Below, piece after piece: positions 17,303 to 26,585 of a stretch of DNA of 33,210 nt. The stretch's first letter is position 1, and every line of letters starts with the position of its first letter. The stretch covers positions 1-33,210 of the forward strand of contig DVDV01000286.1 in NCBI GenBank assembly GCA_015296075.1, given 5' to 3'. This stretch comes from Leptolyngbyaceae cyanobacterium M33_DOE_097 (lineage in GTDB: Bacteria; Cyanobacteriota; Cyanobacteriia; Leptolyngbyales; Leptolyngbyaceae). Below the pieces are notes generated by a model. The model did not search any database and had not been told where the DNA came from. It was given only the letters and a program-made list of their open reading frames with translations. Made by a program: the position numbers and the translations under genes.

Positions 17303-18430
17303 TCAATTAACTGGACGGGCGGGTAACGCTCCTGAAACAACAGCGGGCGATCGCGGAAGGATGACTGTAAATGTCGTGCCTTGCCCCAGTTCTGAGTCAA
17401 CCTGAATTTTGCCCTTATGTGCTTGCACGATGTGATGCGATAAATGCAGTCCTAAGCCACTGCCTGCCCGTCGATGATTGCCTTGCATGAAGCTTTCAAA
17501 CAGGTGAGGAATTTCGTTGGGATCAATGCCGGGGCCAGTGTCTGCAATCTTCAATACTAAGTCGCTCGGTGTTGATTGCAGCTGAACACAAACCGATCCC
17601 TGATCGGTAAACTTTAAGGCATTACCAGCCAGGTTCGTGATCACCCGGCGCAACTCCATCGTGTCGGCTTTAACAGTGACTTCAGCGGCATCGCTCTCAG
17701 GTTGAAATTCAAATTCTAGCCCTTTTTCGATCGCCAACGGTTTTAGCTCTGTCATCACCTCTTGCACCATATCCATCAGGTTGATGGGGTTCAAAATCAA
17801 GGTTTTGCGTCCGGCTTCATAGCGGTAAACCTCCAGCAGCGAGTTGACCATGTGCAGCAGGTTTTGATTGCTGCGTAACATCACGTCGATCGCCTCTTTC
17901 ATGGCAGGGGTAGGATCTCCCAATGCTCCCTGTTGCATCAGGGTAAGCATGCGGTCAGCGGCAATCATGGGTGTGCGCAGATCGTGGGTCAGACGAGAAA
18001 CAAAGTCTTCACGTTGACGGGTGATGCGATCTCGTTCGGCTACACTCCACTTTAAGCGCAGGAGAGATCGAACACGGGCGACCAGTTCATCGACATCAAC
18101 GGGTTTGCGCAAAAATTCATCGGCACCCAGGTCAAGCCCCCGCACCACGCTGGGGTGGTCATGAGCCGTAATCAAAAGGATGGGCAAAAATGGCAATTTA
18201 GCGTTTTGCCGAATTCGACGTGTCACCTCAAACCCATCAATTCCGGGCATCATGACATCGAGCAAAAGCAGATCAGGCGGGGATTTCTCAATATACTCTA
18301 GGGCGTCAAGTCCGTTATTTAGGGTATCGATGATATATCCCTCTTCCTGCAAAAGCGCTTGAATCAAAAAGCAATTATCGGGTAGGTCATCGACGACCAA
18401 AATGCGATCGGCTCTGGTAGGCTGTTTCAC
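17303..18430 (-). CDS. Receiver-histidine kinase hybrid
   Basis: This 375-residue soluble signalling protein has an N-terminal receiver domain (about 8-125) with acidic pocket Asp14/Asp15, phosphoacceptor Asp58 in LLLLDVMMPG and conserved Lys109. A short helix links it to a HisKA dimerisation domain with the phosphorylated His149 in THDLRTP, then to a HATPase domain with N-box NLAGNALKF, G1 DTGPGID and G2 GSGLGLHL. There is no sensor or membrane segment, so the receiver is probably the input and is phosphorylated by another kinase. This receiver-first layout is common in cyanobacteria. No response regulator is adjacent; the receiver-GAF protein at 26.9 kb is a possible but unproven partner. 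ATG 18430 is a confident start. Confidence 0.93.
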   Translation of the reverse strand: MKQPTRADRILVVDDLPDNCFLIQALLQEEGYIIDTLNNGLDALEYIEKSPPDLLLLDVMMPGIDGFEVTRRIRQNAKLPFLPILLITAHDHPSVVRGLDLGADEFLRKPVDVDELVARVRSLLRLKWSVAERDRITRQREDFVSRLTHDLRTPMIAADRMLTLMQQGALGDPTPAMKEAIDVMLRSNQNLLHMVNSLLEVYRYEAGRKTLILNPINLMDMVQEVMTELKPLAIEKGLEFEFQPESDAAEVTVKADTMELRRVITNLAGNALKFTDQGSVCVQLQSTPSDLVLKIADTGPGIDPNEIPHLFESFMQGNHRRAGSGLGLHLSHHIVQAHKGKIQVDSELGQGTTFTVILPRSPAVVSGALPARPVN

Positions 18431-19415
18431 TGTCTTTGAACCTGAATGCTTGCAATCGGAAAGTCGCGCCGAAATTCCTAGAACTCTATTTTAAGTAGCG
18501 ATCACGAACGGCGTACAGCACCACTAAGGGGAGTGCGTTGAAATAATATCCCAGCGGTGCGGTAGGGGCGAATCGCCATTCGCCCTTACAGATTGGCGGT
18601 ATTGGTACAGTATTTATCTGCAAGTCCCTAAAGAAGAAAGAAAATGGGCAACGAGCAAAGTCAGGAGATTCTGAATTTGGTCTGCATGAAGCGAATTGAG
18701 AAACTTTGTAAAAGCCGACTCAATTGCAACAGATATGCCACAGCACAAACTATTCGCTTCCCGGCAGCCTGCTCAAAGCAGTTTTATGCTACCGCTTCAG
18801 CTATAAATCAACCCCTATAGAGTCCCGGTTGCTCGAAAGAACTCAAAACCGGCGGCAAAAAGAGCTTGTTTGCCAGTCTGGCAAGAGATATTGGACAGGA
18901 TTGAATCATTTGACACAACACAGATTTATCTCAAAGCACACAAGTTGTTAAAAGTGGTCAATCTAACCACTACGTGATCTACTGATACCTGTTGCCAGAT
19001 GGCTGAGGACATTGGAAATAGAGGAAGTTTAGGAACTACGCTCCCCGCTGGGGACTTTACCCCTGCACCTCATCCCAACCAAAGTGACAATGGCTATAAC
19101 TGAGAAGTCAATCTTCTTATGAGAGCCAAAGCCTTGATAGTCGTTTTGAATATGAGAGTTTAAATTCAGGAATTACAACACTTATCAAGAATGTAGGGCA
19201 AAGGTCTTAATTGCACGTCCTCCTATAGAAGGATGAGGAATAGTGACGTTTAGCAACTCACCCACTAAGTTCTAGGTCTAGCTATGCTAGGATAAAAGCC
19301 CTGAGTTTATGGTTGAGCTTCTAACTTAAATTACAAACTGCTGATAACTCGCACTTCAATTGCCAGTTTCAGTACGTGAAAGTCCTATTTGCAAAGCACT
19401 ATTAAGAGGTAACTA
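18431..19415. other. Long intergenic region without a clear gene
   Basis: About 985 bases lie between the divergent kinase and mrnC genes. The only frame of note (18724-18951) gives a Cys/Arg/Ser-rich translation with no domain and is not called. The region holds a palindromic repeat at 18562-18589 and a CCGGTT/AACCGG hairpin at 18825-18852. I could not match it to tmRNA, RNase P RNA, SRP RNA or 6S RNA by eye, but an unrecognised small RNA remains possible. Confidence 0.4.
18562..18589. repeat. GTAGGGGCGAAT palindromic repeat
   Basis: GTAGGGGCGAAT (18562-18573), a CGCC loop and ATTCGCCCTTAC (18578-18589) form an inverted repeat with one mismatch. This looks like a dispersed cyanobacterial intergenic palindrome. 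Only one copy is seen here. Confidence 0.65.
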
Positions 19416-19898
19416 CTGACGGCATCTGAACTACCTGAGCAAGCATTAGACGGTGAATTAGAGCCGCAAAAACCGTTAGCTGAGCCTTTTCTACCTTTTG
19501 AGATTTCTATCTCAGAGTCCGACCTTCGGCAGTTGTCCCCTGCGTTGTTAGCCTACCTTGGGGATGCCGTGTTTGAGCTTTATGTGCGACAGTCGTTGTT
19601 GCTTCCTCCTAAGCGAATTCGAAACTATCACCAAGAAGTTGTTAGCAAGGTTCGCGCTGAAGCCCAATTAGACTACCTTCAAACTCTCATGCCCTACCTG
19701 ACGGAGGCAGAATGTGAGGTCGTGCGACGCGGTAGAAATGCGACTACAACGCGATCGCGAAGAGCTGCTCCCGATGTCTATCAACAAGCCTCTGCACTTG
19801 AAACGTTGATTGGCTATCTCTATCTCACTGACCGATCCCGTCTATCGCACTTATTTTCTTTACTCACGCTTGATTTACCTTCATCGCCATCATCATGA
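19416..19898 (+). CDS. mrnC: Mini-ribonuclease III, probable CTG start
   Basis: Mini-RNase III is the short, dsRBD-less RNase III that matures the ends of 23S rRNA precursors. The core begins [19 protein letters not shown] and continues through the second catalytic helix to LIGYLYL. The catalytic acidic residues Asp (YLGDAVFE) and Glu ([11 protein letters not shown]) are both present. A TTG at 19533 would begin inside the conserved QLSP segment and remove the residues that normally lead into it. The frame stays open back to a TAA at 19410 and holds no ATG, GTG or TTG in between. A CTG at 19416, seven bases after AAGAGGT, would give 160 residues with a Pro/Glu-rich N-terminal extension. I annotate that start. 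The last four bases overlap rlmB (ATGA), so the two are translationally coupled. Confidence 0.85.
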   Translation: MTASELPEQALDGELEPQKPLAEPFLPFEISISESDLRQLSPALLAYLGDAVFELYVRQSLLLPPKRIRNYHQEVVSKVRAEAQLDYLQTLMPYLTEAECEVVRRGRNATTTRSRRAAPDVYQQASALETLIGYLYLTDRSRLSHLFSLLTLDLPSSPSS

Positions 19899-21430
19899 AA
19901 TCTAAACCTTCTTCTGGTCGTCCGCGTTCTTCTCGCCCCAGCAATCCTCGATTTAACAAATTCAAGTCGAGCGAGGAGCGTGATACATCTTACAATCGCG
20001 ACGAGCGGCCCTCTGGTTACAAGCCCCGTAAAGGTCGCACTGACCGCAACAGCGATCGCCCGTCTGGCTACAAGCGCCAAGATGAAAATGGCGAAAAGCC
20101 AAACTTTAAGCCTCAGCGTGAGTATGGTGATCGTTCTAACTCTGGCTATAAGCGGCAGGATGACCGCCCTAGCTCTGGCTATAAGCGCCGGGATGAACGG
20201 CAGGATGATCGCCCTAGCTCTGGCTATAAGCGCCGGGATGAACGGCAGGATGACCGTCCCTCTGGCTACAAGCGCCGGGATGAGCGGCAGGATGACCGTC
20301 CTAGCTCTGGCTATAAGCGCCGGGATGAGCGACAGGATGATCGCCCTAGCTTTGGCTACAAGCGCCGAGATGAGCGACAGGATGACCGCCCTAGCTCTGG
20401 CTACAAGCGCCGGGATGAACGGGATGGAAAGCCCAACTTTAAGGCTCGCCGGGAGTATGGCGATCGCCCTGGTTTGCCATCTCGCCCTAACAAACGGTTT
20501 GAGAATGAAGGTGACAAGGCTGCACCAAAGTTGCGTCAGCGTGAGCAAAACTCGGTCATTCCCGTTGCGCAGTTTGAGCCTGAACTCGATTTAGCCAAAC
20601 CACTCACCAGTCAAACAGATGTCGCAGCGGCTGAAGTAGACGAAACCGAAAACGATTTTGTTTATGGTCGTCATTCTGTTTTGGCGGCTTTATCTGGGGA
20701 TCGTAACCTGCATCGCATTTGGGTAACCTCTCGACTTCGCTACGATGCGCGATTTCATTCATTGCTGCAACAGGCAAAAGCCAATGGTGCTGTGATTGAT
20801 GAAGTTGAGCCACAACGGCTGGATCAAATGACAAATCGAGCGATCCACCAGGGGATCGTTGCCCAAATTGCTCCTTACGAGTATTTGGAGCTTGGGGATC
20901 TGATTCAGCAAGCAAAAGCTGCCTCTCCGCAACCGGTGTTGTTAGTCGCCGATGGGATCACAGATCCCCACAATTTGGGCGCGATGATTCGTACGGCTGA
21001 AGCAATGGGAGCGCAGGGTTTAGTGATCCCGCAACGGCGTGCAGTGGGTATCACTTCAACGGTGATGAAGGTTGCAACGGGCGCACTAGAGACGTTTCCA
21101 GTGGCTCGCGTTGTCAATCTCACCCGTGCATTAGAAGAACTGAAAGAGGCTGGTTTTTGGATTTATGGCACTTCTGCTGAAGTGGATGAAGTCTTACCAA
21201 AGGTTGATTTTTCGGGATCAATTGCTCTGGTGATCGGCTCTGAAGGTGAGGGGTTAAGCTTGCTGACTCAACGAGCCTGCGATCGCCTGGTATCAATTCC
21301 TTTGCGGGGTAAAACCTCTAGTTTGAATGCTTCTGTCGCAACTGGAATGGTTCTCTATGAGATCTATCGGCAGCGGATTGACATATCTTCTGTAGATCGA
21401 TTAGAAAAAGCTATGTGGTTAAAACCATAA
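19895..21430 (+). CDS. rlmB: 23S rRNA 2'-O-methyltransferase (SpoU/TrmH family) with repeat-rich N-terminus
   Basis: The C-terminal ~260 residues are a complete SPOUT enzyme of the RlmB/TrmH type, which methylates the 2'-OH of a guanosine in 23S rRNA. A substrate-binding domain opens with [15 protein letters not shown] near residue 250. The knot-forming SAM motifs follow: [24 protein letters not shown] near residue 447, and [14 protein letters not shown] near 475. The first ~230 residues are disordered and rich in Arg, Asp, Gly, Ser and Tyr, with six near-perfect 15-residue repeats of the [15 protein letters not shown] type. A basic repeat tail of this length is unusual for the family; it may bind RNA or promote condensation. 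It overlaps mrnC by four bases, and both act on 23S rRNA. The identity of the methylated base is inferred from homology. Confidence 0.93.
   Translation: MKSKPSSGRPRSSRPSNPRFNKFKSSEERDTSYNRDERPSGYKPRKGRTDRNSDRPSGYKRQDENGEKPNFKPQREYGDRSNSGYKRQDDRPSSGYKRRDERQDDRPSSGYKRRDERQDDRPSGYKRRDERQDDRPSSGYKRRDERQDDRPSFGYKRRDERQDDRPSSGYKRRDERDGKPNFKARREYGDRPGLPSRPNKRFENEGDKAAPKLRQREQNSVIPVAQFEPELDLAKPLTSQTDVAAAEVDETENDFVYGRHSVLAALSGDRNLHRIWVTSRLRYDARFHSLLQQAKANGAVIDEVEPQRLDQMTNRAIHQGIVAQIAPYEYLELGDLIQQAKAASPQPVLLVADGITDPHNLGAMIRTAEAMGAQGLVIPQRRAVGITSTVMKVATGALETFPVARVVNLTRALEELKEAGFWIYGTSAEVDEVLPKVDFSGSIALVIGSEGEGLSLLTQRACDRLVSIPLRGKTSSLNASVATGMVLYEIYRQRIDISSVDRLEKAMWLKP
20153..20421. repeat. Tandem 45-bp coding repeat in rlmB
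   Basis: About six units of roughly 45 bases (one unit is 42 bases, missing one Ser codon) encode the QDDRPS(S)GYKRRDER peptide in frame. Copies differ by scattered synonymous changes and one Ser-to-Phe change. The array could expand or shrink by slippage in multiples of three. Confidence 0.9.
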
Positions 21431-21530
21431 AATGTGACGGAGTATAACAAAAGCTAAAGATTAAGCGCAGTAAGATATGCCTGGTAACAATCGGCAAAGC
21501 CGTTGACCTTGGTGGAGCAACAGAATAGCA

Positions 21531-21812
21531 ATGGAAGTTTTGACAACCGCTTTAAATGCATTAGGGTTAGCATGGTGGGTCGAAATAGTTACGGATAGCC
21601 CTCGTTGTACGTACTATTTTGGTCCTTTTGTAACTGAAGCTGAGGCTACAGCTGCTAAGCCTGGATACATCGAAGATTTGGAAAACGAAAATGCTCAGGG
21701 TATCAGAGTTGTAGTGAAGCGCTGCAAGCCAGTCAAGCTAACAATTTTTGATGAAACTGACGATTTTCTGTCGAGGCATGTGCGGGGACAACTGAGTGGT
21801 CAGTTCCAGTAG
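21531..21812 (+). CDS. DUF1816 domain protein
   Basis: This 93-residue soluble protein matches DUF1816, a family found mainly in cyanobacteria. Diagnostic features are an N-terminal LAWWVEIVT segment, TYYFGPF with the following FVTEAEA helix, and a GY.EDLE.E segment leading to VVKRCKP. It is small enough to be a single alpha/beta domain. Proteins of this family have been seen in contexts linked to phycobilisome linkers, but no biochemical function is established and no phycobilisome gene is nearby. It follows rlmB by 100 bases in the same direction and may share its transcript. A GGTGGAG lies about 13 bases before the ATG. The family call is good. Confidence 0.85.
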   Translation: MEVLTTALNALGLAWWVEIVTDSPRCTYYFGPFVTEAEATAAKPGYIEDLENENAQGIRVVVKRCKPVKLTIFDETDDFLSRHVRGQLSGQFQ

Positions 21813-21882
21813 ATGCATCTTTCAGACTTTGCTCCTCTCACTCGCTGGGGAAAGCAATTCTCTAATTTAGGTAAAGGCAAGT

Positions 21883-21914
21883 AAAAACCCTGACATTCAA
21901 TTGAAGTCAGGGCT
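21883..21914 (-). terminator. Intrinsic terminator after pepA
   Basis: Arms CCCTGAC (21888-21894) and GTCAGGG (21906-21912) form a 7-bp stem with an 11-base loop. On the minus strand the stem is followed by TTTTT, so it terminates transcription from pepA, which ends 92 bases earlier. A weaker T-rich tract on the plus side may also let it serve the DUF1816 gene. Confidence 0.8.
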
Positions 21915-22005
21915 TGACGTTTTATCCAAAAAGACAGGGACTTAATTGGGCTAACCCGATAACGAGGATCTGTAGTGGCAGGTAATGACCTCAATCGGTT
22001 GCTAC

Positions 22006-23478
22006 TTAGGCAAGTACCCAGTTGACTAAAGTGCGAACACCATAACCTGTTGCACCAGCATTATTGTAACCATTTTCTTTGTCGGCCCACACGGGACCTG
22101 CTACGTCAAGGTGCGCCCAGGGTGTTTCTTTGACAAACTGCTTGAGGAACAAAGCTGCCGTAATTGCCCCACCCGGACGAGGGCCAGTATTTTTCATGTC
22201 GGCGAGCCCCGATTTCAAACCCTCAAAATATTTTTCTTCGAGGGGCATGCGCCAGAGTTTTTCGCCTGCAGCTTCAGCGGCACCCAACAATTGCTGGGCG
22301 ATCGCGTCATCAGGAGTCCACACTCCGGCGATGTCATCACCTAAAGCAATGACGCACGCGCCTGTGAGGGTAGCGAGATCGACGATCGCATCGACTCCCA
22401 ACTTTTCGGCAAAAACCAGCGCATCGGCCAGAGTCAGTCTGCCTTCGGCGTCGGTGTTGTTGATCTCAATCGTTTTTCCATTTGATGCGGTGAGAATGTC
22501 ACCGGGGTGCATTGCATGACCGCTAATCATGTTTTCGGTTGCAGCAGAGATGAAGTGAACCTCGACATCCGGTTGAATCTGGGCGATCGCTTTTGCCGCT
22601 CCCAGGGTTGCTGCCGCACCTCCCATGTCCGTTTTCATCATTTCGATGCCACTGCCAGCCCCTTTGATATTGAGGCCACCAGAGTCAAAGGTTAACCCTT
22701 TGCCGACGATCGCCACTTTCCGCCGCGGTGTGCCAGTGGGTTTGTAGGTTAGGTGGATAAATTTGGGGGGCAGGTCAGAGGCTCTGGCAACTCCTAAAAA
22801 AGCGCCCATCCCTAATTTTTCGCAGTCCTCTTGCTCAAGAATTTTGAGGCTCAAGCCGTGGTCGTTTGCGATCGCTTCTGCGGTTTCAGCCAGAGTAATC
22901 GGTGTGACGACATTAGCTGGTGCAGCGACCAATTCACGCGCCAAGATCACCCCAGAACAGATTTTGTGAGCGGTCTCAAGTGCGGCTGTCTGACCCGCCA
23001 GACCGAGCAGATGAACGGTTTCGACAACGCTGCCTTTATCTTCTGCCTCGGACTTAAAGCGATTGTCTTGGTGCAGGGCTAGCTCGATCCCCTCGGCGAT
23101 CGCCTGGGTCGTTTTGGCCGCATCTTCCTGCCAGATTGGAAGTTGCACGGCTAGCGTTTTACATTTTTCCTTTTTGGCGGCTCGCGCGATCGCGGCAGCG
23201 GCTCGGCGTAAACCTTCTAACTCTAGCGAGCCAGGTTTGCCCAGTCCCACCAAAATAATTTTACGAATCGGGCTACCACCTCCGACGCGGGTTGAGGCGA
23301 CGCTTCCTTCTTTACCCTTAAACTCAACTTCGGTGATGAGTTCTTGCAGCGTGCCAGATAACTTTTCGTTGAGTGCGGTGTGATCGCTGCTGCTGGTTAG
23401 TACATCTTCAAATACGCCAATTGCTAAACCATCCCCTGCCCAGTTGAGGGGAGAAACATCCGATACATGCAGTTCCAT
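22006..23478 (-). CDS. pepA: Leucyl aminopeptidase (M17)
   Basis: This cytoplasmic hexameric metallopeptidase removes N-terminal residues, notably leucine, from peptides. From ATG 23478 it is 490 residues. The N-terminal half is the macro-like domain and the C-terminal half the catalytic domain, with the two-metal motifs [20 protein letters not shown] and the M17 signature NTDAEGRL at about 341-348. An in-frame upstream start at 23505 would add nine residues (MSVSRRGIC), but AGAGGAA sits just ahead of 23478 and the MELHV start fits the family, so I use it. It is divergent from the DUF3122 gene and ends at a strong terminator. The identification is secure. Confidence 0.97.
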   Translation of the reverse strand: MELHVSDVSPLNWAGDGLAIGVFEDVLTSSSDHTALNEKLSGTLQELITEVEFKGKEGSVASTRVGGGSPIRKIILVGLGKPGSLELEGLRRAAAAIARAAKKEKCKTLAVQLPIWQEDAAKTTQAIAEGIELALHQDNRFKSEAEDKGSVVETVHLLGLAGQTAALETAHKICSGVILARELVAAPANVVTPITLAETAEAIANDHGLSLKILEQEDCEKLGMGAFLGVARASDLPPKFIHLTYKPTGTPRRKVAIVGKGLTFDSGGLNIKGAGSGIEMMKTDMGGAAATLGAAKAIAQIQPDVEVHFISAATENMISGHAMHPGDILTASNGKTIEINNTDAEGRLTLADALVFAEKLGVDAIVDLATLTGACVIALGDDIAGVWTPDDAIAQQLLGAAEAAGEKLWRMPLEEKYFEGLKSGLADMKNTGPRPGGAITAALFLKQFVKETPWAHLDVAGPVWADKENGYNNAGATGYGVRTLVNWVLA

Positions 23479-23719
23479 GCAAATTCCTCTTCTGCTGACT
23501 GACACTGATTTCCAGTATTGATCAAAATTGGGAAGGTCGGTGTGGCGAGGGAAGGATAGGAGGAGCGAGGAAGATGGCGGGGATCAGGCGGAGCGATCGC
23601 TGGAGTTCTTGTCTCTGGTGAGGGATCCGCGAGATTTGCTGGATGTCTATAATTTCTGGTAAGAAAAAGGTTAGCGGATATTTGGTACTTGAACTTTTTA
23701 TCTATAGCCGTACTGGAAA

Positions 23720-24391
23720 ATGTTAGGACGGGGTGCAGCGGTGGAACTCCGGCTGGGAGTGCAGCTCCCACATTCTCTGATTCCAACTTTTGTGCGTAGC
23801 GCTATAGCTATTGATGCATCATCATGCGGGAAGGTTGTTGTGCAGTTCACAACTCAAGCGAGTAAAGATCAATCGAGTAGAAATTGGGTGCATTTACTTT
23901 GGCAAAAAATCTGTGTTGTTGTCTTGGCTATGCTGCTGAGTTTTGGGTTTGTTTGTCACACTCAGCAACCCGCCTGGGCTTCAATTCATGAATATCCAGA
24001 GGGGGCTGAGCAGGTAATGCAGCGATCGCTCCAGACATTGCGAGATTCGAGCGATCGGGCCTGGCAGTTGGTGCTGTTTAAGCGCACAAAAGCGGGTCAA
24101 ACTCAAATGGTGCACCTGCGGTTGATTGGTTTTCCGGGGGCGGTTGAGTTGACCCATCCAGGGTCGCTTCATTTGGGGACTCTACGCGGTGATAAAGCTT
24201 GGCAAGCTGAAGAAGTGCTGGAGGGAGTGCCTCATGCGGCGCATATTGGGGAATATGATGTGCTGGAGTTTATGCGGCAACTAGACGCTGATCTACCGTT
24301 GAAGCTAACCTTGCCGCTGGCTGAGGCGGATCAAGAAATTGTTTTGCCACCCTACGTAATTAAGGAATGGCGGCAAGTGGTGTTTAGATAG
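23720..24391 (+). CDS. DUF3122 domain protein with signal peptide
   Basis: This matches DUF3122, a small exported family known mostly from cyanobacteria. A hydrophobic signal segment (KICVVVLAMLLSFGFV) is followed by a probable cleavage after PAWA. The mature part of about 140 residues has the pattern IHEYPEGAEQVMQRSLQTLRDSSDRAWQLVLFK and ends with LPPYVIKEWRQV. The frame extends back to ATG 23720, but the first ~55 residues look non-coding in composition. A GTG at 23888 immediately before the signal segment would give a more typical length. No strong ribosome binding site marks either start. Function unknown; a periplasmic or thylakoid-lumen location is expected. Confidence 0.8.
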   Translation: MLGRGAAVELRLGVQLPHSLIPTFVRSAIAIDASSCGKVVVQFTTQASKDQSSRNWVHLLWQKICVVVLAMLLSFGFVCHTQQPAWASIHEYPEGAEQVMQRSLQTLRDSSDRAWQLVLFKRTKAGQTQMVHLRLIGFPGAVELTHPGSLHLGTLRGDKAWQAEEVLEGVPHAAHIGEYDVLEFMRQLDADLPLKLTLPLAEADQEIVLPPYVIKEWRQVVFR

Positions 24392-24697
24392 TGGGAACTG
24401 ACACCAAAGACAGTCTGAGCTGTGGCGAGAGACCCAATAATTGATAGAAAACTGGCGCGATCGCCAAAAATGTTCTTGCTTTGAAAATCTTCTCGGTCTA
24501 TTGCACCTGGCAATATAAAATCGCTAGGGGCATTGCGATCGCGGCATGACCCGCACGCAACTTTGAAGACACGTTTTTCTGCCGAGAGAATGCTATTGTG
24601 CAGATTCGATCTCACTTCAACCGCTACTGCTCCGCTCCATTCGTTCAGACTTACAACCGTCTGATATTCATCACTTAAGCCGCAAAGGATGCTTTCT
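24392..24697. other. Intergenic leader of the hupE gene
   Basis: About 305 bases between the DUF3122 and HupE genes. A minus-strand frame here is not convincing. I checked for a cobalamin riboswitch, which sometimes precedes metal permeases, and did not find the conserved B12-box. AAAGGA at 24684-24689 serves the start at 24698. Confidence 0.4.
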
Positions 24698-25348
24698 ATG
24701 CAGTTTCATTCTACTAAATCTTTTTTACTCGCTGCCGCTACATTTGCCAGCGGGTTCTCTCTTTTACTTGCCGCCCCAGCCTTGGCTCACCACGCAATGG
24801 GGGAAACCCTTCCCAGCAACTTTTTTGAAGGATTTTTATCAGGTGTTGCTCACCCAATCATTGGTGTCGATCACTTTGCAGCCGTGGTTGCTGTCGGTCT
24901 GCTAGCCGCTGGTCTAGCCCAGGGGATCATGATTCCAATCGCGTTTGTACTGACTTCTTTACTGGGTACGGGCATTCATCTGATGCAGGTAGACATGCCG
25001 TTACCAGAGTTTTTTGTGGCGGTTTCGGTCGTCTTGTTTGGCATCTTTTTGGTGGTAAAACAGCGCCCTAACGCAGCGTGGATTGGAGTTTTGGCCGCGA
25101 TCGCAGGCATTTTCCATGGTTATGCTTATGGGGAATCTATTCTTGGTGCTGAACCCACTCCTTTAGTCGCTTATTTAACGGGGTTTGCCCTGATTCAAAC
25201 GGCTATTGCTGCAATTGCCTATCAGGTGGCGCGATCGCTGCTCAAGCCCGCTACGGAGACATCACTAACGTCAAACTCGGTTCGCTCAGTTGGCTTTGTG
25301 ATTTGTGGGGTTGGTTTGACGGTGCTGGCAGCGGCACTGGGCGCATAA
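24698..25348 (+). CDS. hupE: HupE/UreJ family metal permease
   Basis: This 216-residue membrane protein of the HupE/UreJ family probably takes up nickel or cobalt. It begins with a cleavable-looking signal (LLAAATFASGFSLLLAAPALAHH), then has about six helices. The family metal-binding signature HPIIGVDH (residues 52-59) is present. His31/His32 at the predicted mature N-terminus could bind the metal first. A second histidine-containing segment FHGYAYGE near 145 is also typical. I take ATG 24698 rather than 24689, because AAAGGA overlaps the earlier ATG but is eight bases from the later one. No hydrogenase or urease gene is in the window. Nickel versus cobalt is not resolved. Confidence 0.9.
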   Translation: MQFHSTKSFLLAAATFASGFSLLLAAPALAHHAMGETLPSNFFEGFLSGVAHPIIGVDHFAAVVAVGLLAAGLAQGIMIPIAFVLTSLLGTGIHLMQVDMPLPEFFVAVSVVLFGIFLVVKQRPNAAWIGVLAAIAGIFHGYAYGESILGAEPTPLVAYLTGFALIQTAIAAIAYQVARSLLKPATETSLTSNSVRSVGFVICGVGLTVLAAALGA

Positions 25349-25369
25349 CTTTTTAACGAATTGAAACGA

Positions 25370-25407
25370 AAAAAGCTCCCCGGTTTCTTTAAGAAGCTGG
25401 GGCTTTT
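25370..25407 (+). terminator. Intrinsic terminator after hupE
   Basis: AAAAGCTCCCCGG (25371-25383) and GCTGGGGCTTTT (25396-25407) pair with one bulged base and are followed by further T-rich sequence. It lies about 20 bases after the hupE stop. Confidence 0.85.
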
Positions 25408-25510
25408 ATGTTTTTTGTGCAGAATGCCTTTCTGAAAGCGGGATCAGGCTCCAGAAGGTAACTCAACGGGATAAAATGCATGAGTCCTTCTACCAAAGTG
25501 CGCGATCGCC

Positions 25511-26281
25511 ATGCTGGCAAAACGAATTCTGCCCTGTTTAGATGTCAAAGCGGGGCGAGTTGTGAAAGGGGTCAATTTTGTAAACTTGCGAGATGCGGGC
25601 GATCCGGTTGAGTTGGCCCAGGCTTACAACGAGGCGGGAGCCGACGAACTGGTATTTTTGGACATCACGGCTACCCATGAAGACCGTGACATTATTTATG
25701 ACGTAGTTTACCGTACGGCTGAGCAGGTGTTTATTCCGCTGACGGTGGGTGGTGGCATCCAAAACTTAGAAACAATTAAAAAATTGTTAAGAGCGGGTGC
25801 CGATAAGGTCAGCATTAACTCTGCGGCGGTGCGTAACCCTGACTTTATTAATCAGGCCAGCGATCGCTTTGGGGTTCAGTGCATTGTGGTGGCGATCGAT
25901 GCGCGGCGGCGAGCAGACCCCGAAAATCCAGGTTGGGATGTTTATGTACGCGGTGGGCGTGAAAATACTGGAATTGATGCGCTGGCCTGGGCTGAGGAGG
26001 TCGCGCAGCGAGGCGCGGGGGAATTGCTCGTCACCAGCATGGATGCCGATGGAACTCAAGCTGGGTATGACCTGGAGCTAACTGAGGCGATCGCACGCCG
26101 AGTTGAGATTCCAGTGATTGCTTCGGGGGGGGCAGGCACCTGCGAACATATTTACCAGGCGTTGACAACGGGTAAGGCAGAAGCGGCTCTGTTAGCCTCT
26201 TTACTGCACTATGGGCAGTTAACGGTGAGCCAGATCAAAACCTATTTACAAGAGCGACAAATTCCAATGCGATCGCGGTAA
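25511..26281 (+). CDS. hisF: Imidazole glycerol phosphate synthase cyclase subunit
   Basis: HisF is the cyclase half of imidazole glycerol phosphate synthase, fifth step of histidine synthesis, linked to purine synthesis through AICAR. The 256-residue single TIM barrel is the normal length. The catalytic Asp11 is in [11 protein letters not shown], and Asp130 in [10 protein letters not shown] is the second essential acid. The phosphate-binding loops VGGGI and ASGGAG are intact. The start ATG 25511 is in the sequence GCGATCGCCATG, next to a HIP1 site. The glutaminase partner hisH is not in the window, which is common in cyanobacteria, where his genes are scattered. The small membrane protein gene follows 43 bases later. 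The identification is secure. Confidence 0.98.
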   Translation: MLAKRILPCLDVKAGRVVKGVNFVNLRDAGDPVELAQAYNEAGADELVFLDITATHEDRDIIYDVVYRTAEQVFIPLTVGGGIQNLETIKKLLRAGADKVSINSAAVRNPDFINQASDRFGVQCIVVAIDARRRADPENPGWDVYVRGGRENTGIDALAWAEEVAQRGAGELLVTSMDADGTQAGYDLELTEAIARRVEIPVIASGGAGTCEHIYQALTTGKAEAALLASLLHYGQLTVSQIKTYLQERQIPMRSR

Positions 26282-26307
26282 AAGGGGATGCCAAATCCTG
26301 AGCAAAT

Positions 26308-26322
26308 GTTACAATATGTAAC
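26308..26322 (+). promoter_or_regulatory. Palindrome with a -10 box just before the small ORF
   Basis: GTTAC-AATAT-GTAAC is a perfect 5-5-5 palindrome and includes TACAAT, a good -10 box. The ATG of the next gene is only about ten bases after the box, so a transcript starting from it would be leaderless or nearly so. The palindrome could also be an operator. Confidence 0.45.
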
Positions 26323-26324
26323 GT

Positions 26325-26585
26325 ATGCTGTTACCAATTATTGCTATTGTCATTGCACTCGTTGCCTGGTCGCTTCATCTGATGCAGCAGGCAGTCGATC
26401 GACGTGAATTTTCACTGATGCTAGCCGGAACTCTTGTTGCTTTCTCGGCAGCAGCCATGATGGGGGTTTACTTTTTAACAAGTAACTGCCTCCATTACTT
26501 TTCTCAATCACCAACTATCAATCTCTCGTCAGATTCATCTGAGACGATAGTTTGGGTTTTTCCACAGGAAATCAATAGTCCTTAA
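26325..26585 (+). CDS. Small two-helix membrane protein, unknown
   Basis: This 86-residue protein has two hydrophobic helices (about 1-18 and 30-52) joined by a charged loop QQAVDRREFS, then a polar tail of about 30 residues. I recognise no family. Composition and position right behind hisF support a real gene. The positive loop between the helices suggests both ends face the non-cytoplasmic side. There is no ribosome binding site, which fits a leaderless message from the TACAAT box at 26310. Function unknown. Confidence 0.6.
   Translation: MLLPIIAIVIALVAWSLHLMQQAVDRREFSLMLAGTLVAFSAAAMMGVYFLTSNCLHYFSQSPTINLSSDSSETIVWVFPQEINSP

Noticed and set aside
18724-18951. A 75-residue plus-strand ORF in the long gap before mrnC, briefly considered as a transposase remnant
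   Set aside because: No transposase motif, no inverted terminal repeats or target duplication nearby.
18431-19415. Search for tmRNA, RNase P RNA, SRP RNA, 6S RNA or tRNA in the long gap
   Set aside because: None of the conserved sequence marks of these RNAs could be found by eye on either strand.
19820-20548. A 242-residue minus-strand frame that looks like a hydrophobic membrane protein with repeats
   Set aside because: It is the exact antisense of the Arg/Asp-rich repeat region of rlmB; the apparent Ile/Ala/Leu repeats come from reading those codons backward.
24392-24697. Possible cobalamin riboswitch before the HupE permease
   Set aside because: The conserved GCCACTG box and supporting helices are not visible.
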